Shown here piece by piece: positions 28,331 through 36,400 of a stretch of DNA of 64,000 nt (position 1 is the stretch's first letter; each line of letters starts with the position of its first letter). The stretch lies in NCBI GenBank assembly GCA_902493855.1, contig CABUQV010000002.1:62001-126000 (forward strand), given 5' to 3'. Both the position numbers and the translations under genes were made by a program. Below the pieces are notes generated by a model. It did no database searches and was not told the origin of the DNA. It was given only the letters and a program-made list of their open reading frames with translations. The stretch comes from an uncultured Collinsella sp. (lineage in GTDB: Bacteria; Actinomycetota; Coriobacteriia; Coriobacteriales; Coriobacteriaceae).

Positions 28331-28449
28331 GGGTCGGGTGGCTTGGCTTTATTTGCTACTGCGGACAGTCCTGCGCAAGACGAAGAGCACATTAAGTGCT
28401 CTTCTTTGCGTGCGGAACTTGTAGCGAACAAAGCCAAGCCACCCGACCC
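28331..28449. repeat. 119-bp hairpin element in the leuS leader
   Basis: 29-nt arms (28331-28359 and 28421-28449) match at 27 positions. Inside is a second perfect 9-bp stem, GAAGAGCAC (28382-28390) with GTGCTCTTC (28396-28404), around ATTAA. Pairing CGCAA/TTGCG extends the inner helix. The element lies between the leuS start and the terminator-like hairpin of the guaB side. It may be a structured RNA in the leuS leader or an inserted palindromic element; no protein is encoded. Confidence 0.75.
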
Positions 28450-28480
28450 TAAGGTTAACTTGACTGATGATAGCAAATAC

Positions 28481-28517
28481 GACAAGCGAGATGCCTGCGA
28501 CTTGCGGGCATCTCGCT
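28481..28517. terminator. Hairpin between guaB and leuS, terminator-like
   Basis: AAGCGAGATGCC pairs with GGCATCTCGCTT in a perfect 12-bp stem around an 11-nt loop. T-runs are poor on both sides, so it could be a Rho-independent terminator for guaB or a structural element. Confidence 0.5.
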
Positions 28518-28578
28518 TTATCTAAATAACGTGGTTTTGAATCAACCACTAATTGTCACCCGCCCAAGCATGGTCGGG

Positions 28579-28672
28579 TTTTCCAAGTACCGCAGATTGC
28601 CGTGAAAGAGGAGCGACGCGTACTTTGGTACGCGAGCGACGGTTTGAACGGCAAGGTACGGTGCTTGGGAAA
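28579..28672. repeat. Structured palindromic element, copy 1
   Basis: The core 28604-28647 contains GAGGAGCGACGCGTAC and GTACGCGAGCGACGG as a hairpin with two GAGCGAC repeats. It is enclosed by TTGCCGT/ACGGCAA (28597-28603 with 28648-28654) and an outer stem 28579-28592 with 28659-28672. The core recurs almost unchanged at 36285-36329, while the enclosing stems differ in sequence but still pair. It lies 6 bp after the guaB stop. Confidence 0.75.
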
Positions 28673-28677
28673 GCCGC

Positions 28678-30189
28678 TTAGCGGTAGGAAACGCTCTGCT
28701 GAGAGTCCTTGACGACTACGTCGTGGGCGCCGCCTTCGACGATCGAGGTCGAGCTCACCAGGGTCAGGCGTGCCTTTTCCTGAAGCTCGGGGATCGAGAG
28801 GGCACCGCAGTTGCACATCGTGGACTTGACCTTGTAGAGCGTGCCGCCCACGCCGTCCTTGAGGGAGCCGGCATAGGGAACATAGGAGTCGACGCCCTCG
28901 ACGAAGCTGAGCTTCGCGGCGCCGCCCAGGTCGTAGCGCTGCCAGTTGCGGGCACGCGCAGAACCCTCGCCGCAGTACTCCTTCTTGTACTGACCGTTCA
29001 CGTTGACGCGCTCAGTCGGGCTCTCATCAAAGCGGGCGAAGTAGCGGCCCAGCATCATAAAGTCGGCGCCCATGGCAAGGGCGAGCGTCATGTGGTAGTC
29101 GTAGACGATGCCGCCGTCGGAGCACACGGGCACGTAGACGCCGGTCTCCTCGTAGTACTCGTCGCGAGCGCGACAGACGTCGATCAGCGCGGTGGCCTGG
29201 CCACGACCGATACCCTTGGTCTCACGGGTGATGCAGATGGAACCGCCGCCGATACCGACCTTGATGAAGTCGGCACCGCAGTCTGCCAGGAAGCGGAAGC
29301 CCTCGGCGTCGACGACGTTACCGGCACCGACCTTGACGTCCTCACCGTAGTTGGCGCGAATCCACTCGATGGTGCGCTTCTGCCACTCGCTGAAGCCCTC
29401 GGAGGAGTCGATGCACAGGACATCGGCGCCGGCCTCGATGAGCAGCGGCACGCGCTCGGCATAGTCGCGGGTGTTGATACCGGCGCCGACCATGTAGCGC
29501 TTGTCGCCGTCGAGCAGCTCGTTGGGGTTGGTCTTGTGGCTGTCATAGTCCTTGCGGAAGACGATTCCCATCAGGTGATCGTTGTCGTCGACGATGGGCA
29601 GGGCGTTGAGCTTGTTGTCCCAGATGACGTCGTTGGCAACCTTGAGGCTGATGTTCTTGTCGCCCACGATGAGCTGCTCACGCGGGGTCATGAACTCGGA
29701 GACCTTCGTCTGGTGGTCATCGCGACTGGGGCGATAGTCACGGCTGGTGACGATGCCCAGGAGCTTGCCCTTGGGAGTGCCGTCGTCGGTAACCGGCATG
29801 GTGGAGTGGCCGGTCTTCTCCTTGAGCTCAATGACCTGCTCCATGGTCATGTCGGGGGTCAGTGTGGAATCGGACTGAACGAAGCCCGCCTTGTGATCCT
29901 TGACGGCCTTGACCATAGCAGCCTCGGACTCGGCGCTTTGGGAACCGTAAATGAAGGACAGGCCACCCTCGGTAGCGAGCGCGACACCCATGTCGACGCC
30001 CGAGACGGACTGCATGATGGCGGAAACCATGGGGATGTTCAGGGTGATTGCCGGTTTCTCACCGCGCTTAAAGCGGGTCAGCGGCGTCTTAAGAGAGACG
30101 TTGTTGGGGATGCACTGCGAGGACGAGTAACCAGGGACCAGCAGATACTCCGAAAACGTGTGGGACTCACCGGGAAAGAACGTAGCCAT
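28678..30189 (-). CDS. guaB: Inosine-5'-monophosphate dehydrogenase
   Basis: 503 residues. A TIM-barrel IMPDH with a CBS pair inserted (about 100-225; STMPVTDDGTPKGKLLGIVT, ALPIVDDNDHLMGIV). The catalytic Cys loop is IGGGSICITRETKG (about residue 318), and GADFMMLGRYFA is the phosphate-binding end. It oxidises IMP to XMP for GMP synthesis. AAAAAGGAGA precedes the ATG. The catalytic loop (SICITRE rather than SICTTR) suggests the diverged clade often found in gut anaerobes. Confidence 0.93.
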   Translation of the reverse strand: MATFFPGESHTFSEYLLVPGYSSSQCIPNNVSLKTPLTRFKRGEKPAITLNIPMVSAIMQSVSGVDMGVALATEGGLSFIYGSQSAESEAAMVKAVKDHKAGFVQSDSTLTPDMTMEQVIELKEKTGHSTMPVTDDGTPKGKLLGIVTSRDYRPSRDDHQTKVSEFMTPREQLIVGDKNISLKVANDVIWDNKLNALPIVDDNDHLMGIVFRKDYDSHKTNPNELLDGDKRYMVGAGINTRDYAERVPLLIEAGADVLCIDSSEGFSEWQKRTIEWIRANYGEDVKVGAGNVVDAEGFRFLADCGADFIKVGIGGGSICITRETKGIGRGQATALIDVCRARDEYYEETGVYVPVCSDGGIVYDYHMTLALAMGADFMMLGRYFARFDESPTERVNVNGQYKKEYCGEGSARARNWQRYDLGGAAKLSFVEGVDSYVPYAGSLKDGVGGTLYKVKSTMCNCGALSIPELQEKARLTLVSSTSIVEGGAHDVVVKDSQQSVSYR

Positions 30190-30382
30190 GTTTCTCCTTT
30201 TTCCATGCGACCGGTCGGCTGCAGGCCTCGTAGGACCCAGCCCAACCTTGGGCGCCCAATACTGGGGAAGTATCTTAACGCACTTTGACTGCTACAATGC
30301 ATGATTTAAGAAGAGCACACGAGGGTTTGACGCAGGCTTTGCGTTTGCCCAGCAAACACTTTAGCGGGGAGACGTGGAGCAT

Positions 30383-30727
30383 ATGAAGTACAAGACGACG
30401 GCAAAGTTGGTCATTCAAGCGTGCGACAAGGATCTGCCGGGCGTCTTCGGCCACGGCTGCGTCTTGCTGCTGCAGGGGATTGCCCGCGAGCACTCGCTCA
30501 ACCGTGCCGCCAAGAGCATGGGCATGGCATATTCCAAGGCCTGGCGCATTGTGAACGAAGCCGAAGGCCAGCTGGGCTGCAAGCTCATCGAGCGCGACGG
30601 CGCCCGCGGATCCACGCTCACCCCCGCCGGAGAGCGAGCCATCGAAGTCTACGAAACCCTGCAGGCAGAAATCAACGACATCATCGCCTCCAAAGCCGAC
30701 GCCCTCATCGCCAGCATCAAAGAGTAG
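30383..30727 (+). CDS. ModE/LysR-type winged-helix DNA-binding protein
   Basis: 114 residues, a stand-alone winged helix of ModE N-terminal type: LLLQGIAREHSLNRAAKSMGMAYSKAWRIVNEAE, then GARGSTLTPAGERAIEVYE. No molybdate-binding (TOBE) domain follows. Such short proteins regulate molybdate or other metal/cofactor genes; no such target is adjacent, so the regulon is unknown. An in-frame GTG at 30374 is an alternative start. Confidence 0.8.
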   Translation: MKYKTTAKLVIQACDKDLPGVFGHGCVLLLQGIAREHSLNRAAKSMGMAYSKAWRIVNEAEGQLGCKLIERDGARGSTLTPAGERAIEVYETLQAEINDIIASKADALIASIKE

Positions 30728-30766
30728 CCATTTGGGACGGGGCCTTATAGCCACACAACCCCTTCT

Positions 30767-30841
30767 CATAAGTTGCGGTGAAATAGGGACTGTTTATGCG
30801 GTTAAAGCCGTAAATCAATCCCTATTTCACCGCAACTTATG
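30767..30841. repeat. Perfect 23-bp inverted repeat between convergent genes
   Basis: Arms 30767-30789 and 30819-30841 are exact reverse complements (CATAAGTTGCGGTGAAATAG at the left end). Within the 29-nt spacer a smaller imperfect stem TTTATGCGG/CCGTAAA forms. No T-run is present. It may act as a bidirectional stop for the two convergent genes, but a dispersed palindromic element is more likely. Confidence 0.75.
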
Positions 30842-30859
30842 GAGTCGAGGATGATTTAG

Positions 30860-31852
30860 CTAGTTGCGAAGGGCATTATCTAGGGTGGACGCTACAACCA
30901 GAGGGTCGTCGGCGCCGGCGAAGAGGCGGATGGTGTTCCCCTGCTTGCCGCATGGGGCCGAAAGGCGCGTCGTTGCGCCGCCGGCCGGCGATGTGCGGAA
31001 CTCCCCCGGCAAAGCGTCGAAAAGATCACCTGCGCTACGCTCGATAAGGTCAAATTCAACTGCTGGGCCAAAGCCGTGCTCGAGGATTCCCGTTGCAGCC
31101 GCATGGTCGGGATGCGAACTCAGCCCGGGATAGCGAACGTTGCGCACCATCTCGTTGGCGGCCAGATACTCGGCCAGCGCACGGGCGCGGTCGAAATGCG
31201 CCTGCATGCGGACGTTAAGCGAGGAAAGCCCACGCTCCAGCACGTCGGTCTCCTCGGCAGAAAGGTCGAGCGCCGACGCACCGCAGCCTGCAAACAATAC
31301 GTGCGCGCACTCAGCCGCGGCATCCACGCGATGGCGTTTGAGCTGCGAGCGCGCCACCGAAGCGGCAACGAGCTTGCGCGGAGCCTTGCCGGCGCTCACG
31401 CGATCGAGCGCCTCAAGCGACAGCACAGCACCCAGCCGCAGCGGATTGCAGCCAAAAGCCGACGCCACGGTGTTGTCCACAACAAGCAGCGCGCGGGCCT
31501 CACGAGCCGCGCGGCCAAGAGCGCGAAGGTCGGGCACACGCAGACCAAACCCGCCGATGGAGTTGACGAACCACCACAGATGCGGCCCTTCGGCATCAAA
31601 TGAAGCATCAAAGCCCTTGGATGCGGCAGCAAGCGCATCGGCGGACGGTGAGCCCACCATAGCCACGTCGCAGGCATCAAAGCCGCGCGCAAAGGCTTCG
31701 GCAAAGTCATCCGCAAAGGCCACCAGGCGGTCACCGGGGCGCACAATCCCCAATTGCGACAACGCTGCTGGCACATGCGAGGCCGCGAACAACCGCGCTT
31801 CACGCGCGCCGGTCCTCAAAGCCCAGGCCTCTTCTAGCTGCTGTACGCCCAT
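30860..31852 (-). CDS. Divergent Cys/Met-metabolism PLP-dependent enzyme
   Basis: 330 residues. The fold of the cystathionine gamma-synthase/lyase family shows in LLVVDNTVASAFGCNPLRLG and the C-terminal VRYPGLSSHPDHAAA and NTIRLFAGADDP. The usual SATKY lysine motif is replaced by SAGKA, and the protein is shorter than typical members (about 380-400). It may be an active but divergent lyase or a degenerate paralogue. The ATG at 31852 avoids overlap with the terminator at 31874-31909 and has AAGGGA upstream. No sulfur genes are adjacent. Confidence 0.6.
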   Translation of the reverse strand: MGVQQLEEAWALRTGAREARLFAASHVPAALSQLGIVRPGDRLVAFADDFAEAFARGFDACDVAMVGSPSADALAAASKGFDASFDAEGPHLWWFVNSIGGFGLRVPDLRALGRAAREARALLVVDNTVASAFGCNPLRLGAVLSLEALDRVSAGKAPRKLVAASVARSQLKRHRVDAAAECAHVLFAGCGASALDLSAEETDVLERGLSSLNVRMQAHFDRARALAEYLAANEMVRNVRYPGLSSHPDHAAATGILEHGFGPAVEFDLIERSAGDLFDALPGEFRTSPAGGATTRLSAPCGKQGNTIRLFAGADDPLVVASTLDNALRN

Positions 31853-31873
31853 GCGGTACCGTCCCTTCAAAGC

Positions 31874-31909
31874 AAAAACCCACGATGCGGGTGTTCCCCT
31901 CATCGTGGG
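31874..31909 (-). terminator. Terminator of the scrA-scrB transcripts
   Basis: A perfect 9-bp minus-strand stem, CCCACGATG with CATCGTGGG, a 13-nt loop and TTTTT. It lies about 40 bp after the scrB stop. Confidence 0.85.
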
Positions 31910-31947
31910 CAACGGCTGCAGTATAGCGCCGATATGCGACGAAACGC

Positions 31948-33489
31948 CTAGATGTTGAGCGTGTGATAGTTCACGCTCGCACCCGGAGCGTCAACGGTCA
32001 CGCCATAGGCCTCGGGATAGATGCGCGTCGAAAACACGAGCGCGCCATCATTCACAAACACCTCGACCGACGAGACATCACCAACAATGCGCACATTACG
32101 GACCTCGTCGATGGACTCCCAGCGCATGGTACGACCGCAGCCGGCAGAAGCGCGACCCCCATCGGTAAATCGCATCTCAAAGCGCGAGGGCAGTTCGTCC
32201 CCAGCGGGCACAAGCGCCAGCTTTAGCTCGCCATCAACGGTCGCGGTAAACGCGCCGTCGACACCGTCAACAACAACGTCAAAGCAGGTATCGCCGGCAA
32301 CCCCCAACGAGCCCTCCCCCACACGAACCGAGGCATAATGGAGCTCAATCTCGCGCGCCGGCTGCTGCAGCACTACGCCGCCGGCACCGGCTGTAAGCTC
32401 ACGCGGCACCGTCATGCAGTGCTGCCAGCCGCACGCCACGGTAGGCGCGTTGCCATAGGTCGGCTCATCGGGCATGCCCATCCAGCCGATTAGAATATGG
32501 CGACCGTCCTCGGCCGTGAACTCCTGCGGAGCATAGAAGTCAAAACCAGCGTCCCACAGGCGGAACTCGCCCAGTTCATAGGCACCGTCACCACCGGTGA
32601 TGTCACCCGTTACAGGCATGTAGCCAGCGGCGTATACGTTGCCGCGGTTCCAACGACCGCCCTCGAGCCCCTGGGGAGAGAAAGACAGAAACCTTGCCGG
32701 CACACCGCCATCCACCTCAAGCTCAAGGTATCCCGGGCATTCCCACATAAAGCCAAAGCGCTCGGGCGTAGACACGCGATTCTCGAGCTCCCAGCTCAGC
32801 ATATCGGGCGAGCCATACACCAGGATCTCGCCCACATCGCGCCCGGCACCCTCGCCGTGCATCGCACAAAAACGGCTCTCGATATGCGGCCCATCCACGC
32901 GACGACGCGCGCCCAGCACCATGTGATAGCGCCCGTCCGCGTCACGCCACACCTTGGGATCGCGCACATGGCAGGTCAAATCCTCGGGATAATCCTCGGA
33001 CGCCAGCACCACACGCTTTTGGCTGAACTCCCGACCGGCAAGGCCATCAACGCTCTCCACATAGACGGTATCAGCGCGGCGGCCGGTATTGACGTAGTCG
33101 TACGTCCCGTCCGAATCGGAAAGCTTAACGTTGCCCGTATAAAGTACGCGAATGCGACCGTCCTCGGCAAGCGCGGAGCCCGAATACACGCCGTGGCAAT
33201 CGAACGGCTCGTCGGGCAGCAGCGGGGCGCCAACGTAGTCCCACGTCATAAGATCGCGACTCGTCGCATGGCCCCAGGCCTTTACACCGCCCTCGACATC
33301 AAACGGCGCATACTGAAAATAGGCATGGAACACGCCACCCGCCTGGCAGAGACCGTTGGGGTCGTTGAGCCAGCCCGCCGGCGGCATAATATGGAAGCGT
33401 TGGCCATACGCGCCATGACCGCACTCAGTGGCGGCGGCGTCAACAGCGGCGACCAGCTTTGCAAGGTCGCGGCCAAGTGCATTAGACAT
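31948..33489 (-). CDS. scrB: Sucrose-6-phosphate hydrolase (GH32)
   Basis: 513 residues. The GH32 nucleophile motif is WLNDPNG (40-46), the transition-state RDP is in HVRDPKVW and the acid/base EC in WECPGYLEL. A five-blade propeller is followed by the C-terminal beta-sandwich. It splits sucrose-6-phosphate made by the PTS into glucose-6-phosphate and fructose. No signal peptide is present, so it acts in the cytoplasm. It lies 106 bp after scrA, with a stem-loop between them. Other fructosides could be substrates. Confidence 0.92.
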   Translation of the reverse strand: MSNALGRDLAKLVAAVDAAATECGHGAYGQRFHIMPPAGWLNDPNGLCQAGGVFHAYFQYAPFDVEGGVKAWGHATSRDLMTWDYVGAPLLPDEPFDCHGVYSGSALAEDGRIRVLYTGNVKLSDSDGTYDYVNTGRRADTVYVESVDGLAGREFSQKRVVLASEDYPEDLTCHVRDPKVWRDADGRYHMVLGARRRVDGPHIESRFCAMHGEGAGRDVGEILVYGSPDMLSWELENRVSTPERFGFMWECPGYLELEVDGGVPARFLSFSPQGLEGGRWNRGNVYAAGYMPVTGDITGGDGAYELGEFRLWDAGFDFYAPQEFTAEDGRHILIGWMGMPDEPTYGNAPTVACGWQHCMTVPRELTAGAGGVVLQQPAREIELHYASVRVGEGSLGVAGDTCFDVVVDGVDGAFTATVDGELKLALVPAGDELPSRFEMRFTDGGRASAGCGRTMRWESIDEVRNVRIVGDVSSVEVFVNDGALVFSTRIYPEAYGVTVDAPGASVNYHTLNI

Positions 33490-33550
33490 ATCAAAGTCCT
33501 AACGGATCGAAAGTAACAAGGCGCCAGAGATCGACACCAGATACGGGAAA

Positions 33551-33577
33551 CGCCCGCGAGCATACAACCCGCGGGCG
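33551..33577 (-). terminator. Stem-loop between scrA and scrB
   Basis: A GC-rich minus-strand hairpin (CGCCCGCG paired with CGCGGGCG) and a weak TTTCCC tail. It may partly stop transcription or protect the scrA 3' end, giving unequal scrA and scrB levels. Confidence 0.5.
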
Positions 33578-33595
33578 CCCCTCAATCAAAAGCTC

Positions 33596-34996
33596 TTAGG
33601 CCTGCTCGGAAGCCTTGGGCTCGTCCCTGTACAGGACAAACGAGACGGCAAAGGAAACCAGCGCGGCGACCGCAAACATGATCGTGTACTGCACGGGCTG
33701 GGCCAGGCACAGCAGGATACCGAAGATGCCAGTAACGCCGGTGCCGGAAGCAGCAAGCGAGGTGAGTGCGCAGGCCAGGGCACCGCAACCGCCGCCGATG
33801 CAGCCGGCGATGAAGGGCTTAAAGAAGCGCAGGTTCACACCAAAGATGGCAGGCTCGGTAATACCCATGAAGGCGGACAGGGCCGAAGGAAGCGCCAGGC
33901 CCTTGATCTTGGCATCGCGGGTCTTAAAGGCAACGGCGAGCGCGGCGCCACCCTGGGCGATGTTGGCGGCACTGGCGATGGGCAGCCAATAGGTCACACC
34001 GTACTGGGCAAGCTGGCCCAGGTCGATGGCGGTGTACATCTGGTGGATACCGGTAACGACCGTGGGAGCATAGAACAGGCCGACGATAAAGGAACCGATG
34101 CCGAAGGGCAGGGTCAGCAGGGCCTGGATCAGACCGAGGATGGCGTTCTCGGCCCAGACAAAGATGGGGCCGACGGCAACGAGCGTCACGAGCACGGTCA
34201 CGAACACCGAGACGAGCGGAGTCACAAAGAGGTCGAACATCTCGGGAACGATCTTGTGCAGGCGCTTCTCGAGGAAGGCCAGAATGGCGCAGGCGATAAC
34301 GATGGGGATCACATGGCCCTGATAGCCGACCCACTCAAAGCTGTACACACCGGGAATAACGGTGACCATGGTCTGCACGCCCTCGGAGGCAACCGTGTAG
34401 GCGCTCTGCAGCGAGGAGTTGATAAACGCACCACCGACGACGGCGCCCAGATACGGGTTGGCGCCAAAGGCCTTAGCCGCGGAGTAGCCGATTAGGATCT
34501 GCAGAATGCCAAAGGACGTTCCCGAGACCAGATCGGCAATCTTATAAATAAAGTTATTGGTGTCGAGCGCGATAAAGCCGTTGGAGGCCATAAAGTTGAG
34601 GGCGCTCATAATGCCCAGCAGCAGGCCCGAAGCCACGATAGCGGGGATGATGGGGACAAAGACGTCGCCGAGCACCTTAATGGCACGCATAAAGATGTTC
34701 TGCTGCTGTGCCGCGGCCTCCTTGACCTCGGCCTTAGAGGCGGCATTGATACCGCCGAGGGCGATGAACTCGTCGTACACCTTATTGACGGTGCCGGTGC
34801 CAAAGATAATCTGCAGCTGGCCCTGGGCCTCAAAGACGCCCTTGGCGCCGTCGATATTCTCGAGGGCCTCCTTGTCGACCTTGGCGTTATCGGCAATCAC
34901 CAGGCGCAGACGCGTGGCGCAGTGTGCGGCCGAAATAACGTTGTCGGCGCCACCGATGTTGTCGAGCACCTCTTGGGCTGATTTGCGGTAGTCCAT
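33596..34996 (-). CDS. scrA: Sucrose-type PTS transporter, EIIBC
   Basis: 466 residues. The EIIB domain at the N terminus has the phosphorylated Cys26 in ISAAHCATRLRLVI. The EIIC domain with about ten membrane segments follows (IFMRAIKVLGDVFVPIIPAIVASG onward). No EIIA domain is attached, so a separate EIIA must serve it. It imports and phosphorylates sucrose (or a related glucoside). GGAGGAAAGGGAAG precedes the ATG at 34996. It lies between scrR and scrB, with two operator sites upstream. Confidence 0.9.
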   Translation of the reverse strand: MDYRKSAQEVLDNIGGADNVISAAHCATRLRLVIADNAKVDKEALENIDGAKGVFEAQGQLQIIFGTGTVNKVYDEFIALGGINAASKAEVKEAAAQQQNIFMRAIKVLGDVFVPIIPAIVASGLLLGIMSALNFMASNGFIALDTNNFIYKIADLVSGTSFGILQILIGYSAAKAFGANPYLGAVVGGAFINSSLQSAYTVASEGVQTMVTVIPGVYSFEWVGYQGHVIPIVIACAILAFLEKRLHKIVPEMFDLFVTPLVSVFVTVLVTLVAVGPIFVWAENAILGLIQALLTLPFGIGSFIVGLFYAPTVVTGIHQMYTAIDLGQLAQYGVTYWLPIASAANIAQGGAALAVAFKTRDAKIKGLALPSALSAFMGITEPAIFGVNLRFFKPFIAGCIGGGCGALACALTSLAASGTGVTGIFGILLCLAQPVQYTIMFAVAALVSFAVSFVLYRDEPKASEQA

Positions 34997-35052
34997 GACT
35001 TCCCTTTCCTCCAACGGGAGCATCTGCACCCGGCCATCTTTGACACTTACAC

Positions 35053-35092
35053 TGTAATCGTTTTCAGTTTCATATGTCTGTAATCGTTTTCA
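35053..35092. promoter_or_regulatory. Two LacI-type operators upstream of scrA
   Basis: Two identical copies of TGTAATCGTTTTCA (35053-35066 and 35079-35092), 26 bp apart, match the LacI-family consensus TGNAANCGNTTNCA. They lie 57-96 bp upstream of the scrA start, suggesting repression by the adjacent ScrR. Confidence 0.8.
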
Positions 35093-35181
35093 TAGTAGGG
35101 TGAACGGTAGGAAAAAGCCGGCGAATGGTAGTTTTGGGACAAAAAACGGGGGACTCAAAGGCGGGCAGGCACGATCAAGAC

Positions 35182-36162
35182 CTAGACATTCATCAACTGA
35201 TGGCCGAGCTTGAGCGTCTTTAGGCCGTTCTCCCCTTCCGCGCCATCGAGCGTGTTGAGCAACATATTGGTCGCCTCGACACCGCTGGTCAGGTAGCCGT
35301 AATGCACGGTGGGAATGCCGCCCGTCAGCGCGCGCAAAAACGCGTTGTCGCCGAAACCGCTCACGCGGTGCATGCCCTCGCCCATGCCGCGAACCTCATC
35401 GATGGCACGCAGCGCGCCCGCCGCCATGGTGTCGGTCGCGCAGGCGATAAACGAAACATCGGGAGCGACGGAAAGCAGCTCACGCGCCGCACCATAGCCC
35501 GAGTCGAGCGTAAACGAGCCCAGGCGAATCAAGGCGGAATCGAGCGGGTTGCCCGCAGCGCGCAGGCCGGCCTCAAAACCGCGACGGCGGTCATAACCGG
35601 CCGCGCGGTCCTCTTCGGTAACTCCAATATAGGCAATCTTGCCGTCCACGCGACCCGCAAGCGCATGACCCAGCTCAAAGGCGGCCTCGTAATCGTCATG
35701 ATAGACGCACGCCGCGCCCTCGACATGTTGGCCGATCAACACAATGGGCACGCGGCACGATTCAATCGCGCGACGGTGCTCGTCGGTGATCATGGTTGCC
35801 ACCAGCACAATGCCATCGACCGGGTGGTTTTGGAATAAATCGAGGTATTCGAGCTCGCGATCGGCCGCGTTGTCGGTATTGGCAAGCAGCATCTGGTAGC
35901 CACGGCGACCAAGCACTTGGCCAATACCGGCGGTAATGCGGCTTACGGATTCCGAGTTGATCTTAGGTACGATGACGCCGATGAGCTTGGTGGAACCGGT
36001 GCGCAGCGCGCGAGCCTGGCTGGATCGCACGTATCCGGTCAACTCGATTGCCTGCTTAATGCGCTCGGCCTTGTCCGCCGAGATATATCCACCGTTGAGG
36101 TAGCGCGAGACGGCGGCGCTCGAAACGCCCGCCAGCTCGGCCACATCTTTCATCTTTACCAC
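35182..36162 (-). CDS. scrR: LacI-family repressor of the sucrose locus
   Basis: 326 residues. N-terminal LacI helix-turn-helix MKDVAELAGVSSAAVSRYLNG with hinge helix, then the periplasmic-binding-protein-like domain (IGVIVPKINSESVSRI, GYDRRRGFEAGL). GTG at 36162 has AGGGG upstream and gives the usual LacI N terminus; an ATG at 36195 would run into the operator. An operator-like palindrome just upstream suggests self-regulation. The sucrose assignment rests on its neighbours scrA and scrB. Confidence 0.88.
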   Translation of the reverse strand: MVKMKDVAELAGVSSAAVSRYLNGGYISADKAERIKQAIELTGYVRSSQARALRTGSTKLIGVIVPKINSESVSRITAGIGQVLGRRGYQMLLANTDNAADRELEYLDLFQNHPVDGIVLVATMITDEHRRAIESCRVPIVLIGQHVEGAACVYHDDYEAAFELGHALAGRVDGKIAYIGVTEEDRAAGYDRRRGFEAGLRAAGNPLDSALIRLGSFTLDSGYGAARELLSVAPDVSFIACATDTMAAGALRAIDEVRGMGEGMHRVSGFGDNAFLRALTGGIPTVHYGYLTSGVEATNMLLNTLDGAEGENGLKTLKLGHQLMNV

Positions 36163-36177
36163 GAGCACCCCTGTCAT

Positions 36178-36191
36178 TGAAATCGCTTTCA
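36178..36191. promoter_or_regulatory. LacI-type operator upstream of scrR
   Basis: TGAAATCGCTTTCA, a near-perfect palindrome of the same type as the scrA sites, 16 bp before the scrR start. Autoregulation is likely. Confidence 0.7.
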
Positions 36192-36256
36192 CCATGATAC
36201 CCGTGAAGACGGCATGCGAACAAAATCAGTCCACCAGGTGGAGCAAACGTCAGCGA

Positions 36257-36356
36257 GCGGGCAGCTGCCGTGGCGAGGTGCCGCGAAAGAGGAGCGACGC
36301 GTACTTTATGTACGCGAGCGACGGTTTGAGCGGCAGATCGCCCGGCAGATGCCCGC
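36257..36356. repeat. Structured palindromic element, copy 2
   Basis: The core 36285-36329 is the same as at 28604-28647 except in the hairpin loop (TTTAT in place of TTTG). Enclosing stems are TGCCGC/GCGGCA (36279-36284 with 36330-36335), GGCGA/TCGCC, CTGCCG/CGGCAG and GCGGGCA/TGCCCGC (36257-36263 with 36350-36356). It lies between the last gene of the pel-like operon and scrR. Confidence 0.75.
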
Positions 36357-36371
36357 GCAGCGTCGAGCGGT

Positions 36372-36393
36372 CCGGCGTTTGTTAAAACGCCGG
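36372..36393. terminator. Hairpin after the pel-like operon
   Basis: CCGGCGTTT pairs perfectly with AAACGCCGG around a 4-nt loop, 8 bp after the DUF4956 stop. No T-run follows, so termination strength is uncertain. Confidence 0.5.
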
Positions 36394-36400
36394 AACATAA

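Noticed and set aside
25707..28424. 905-codon plus-strand open frame opposite leuS
   Set aside because: It is the antisense shadow of leuS. leuS has class I synthetase motifs and a good ribosome site.
28308..28560. T-box riboswitch for leuS
   Set aside because: No T-box core motif or specifier loop could be found in the leader; the visible structure is a simple long hairpin.
30190..30382. Purine riboswitch upstream of guaB or the ModE-like gene
   Set aside because: Only a 12-bp palindrome TTGGGCGCCCAA (near 30247) is visible; conserved purine-aptamer residues were not found.
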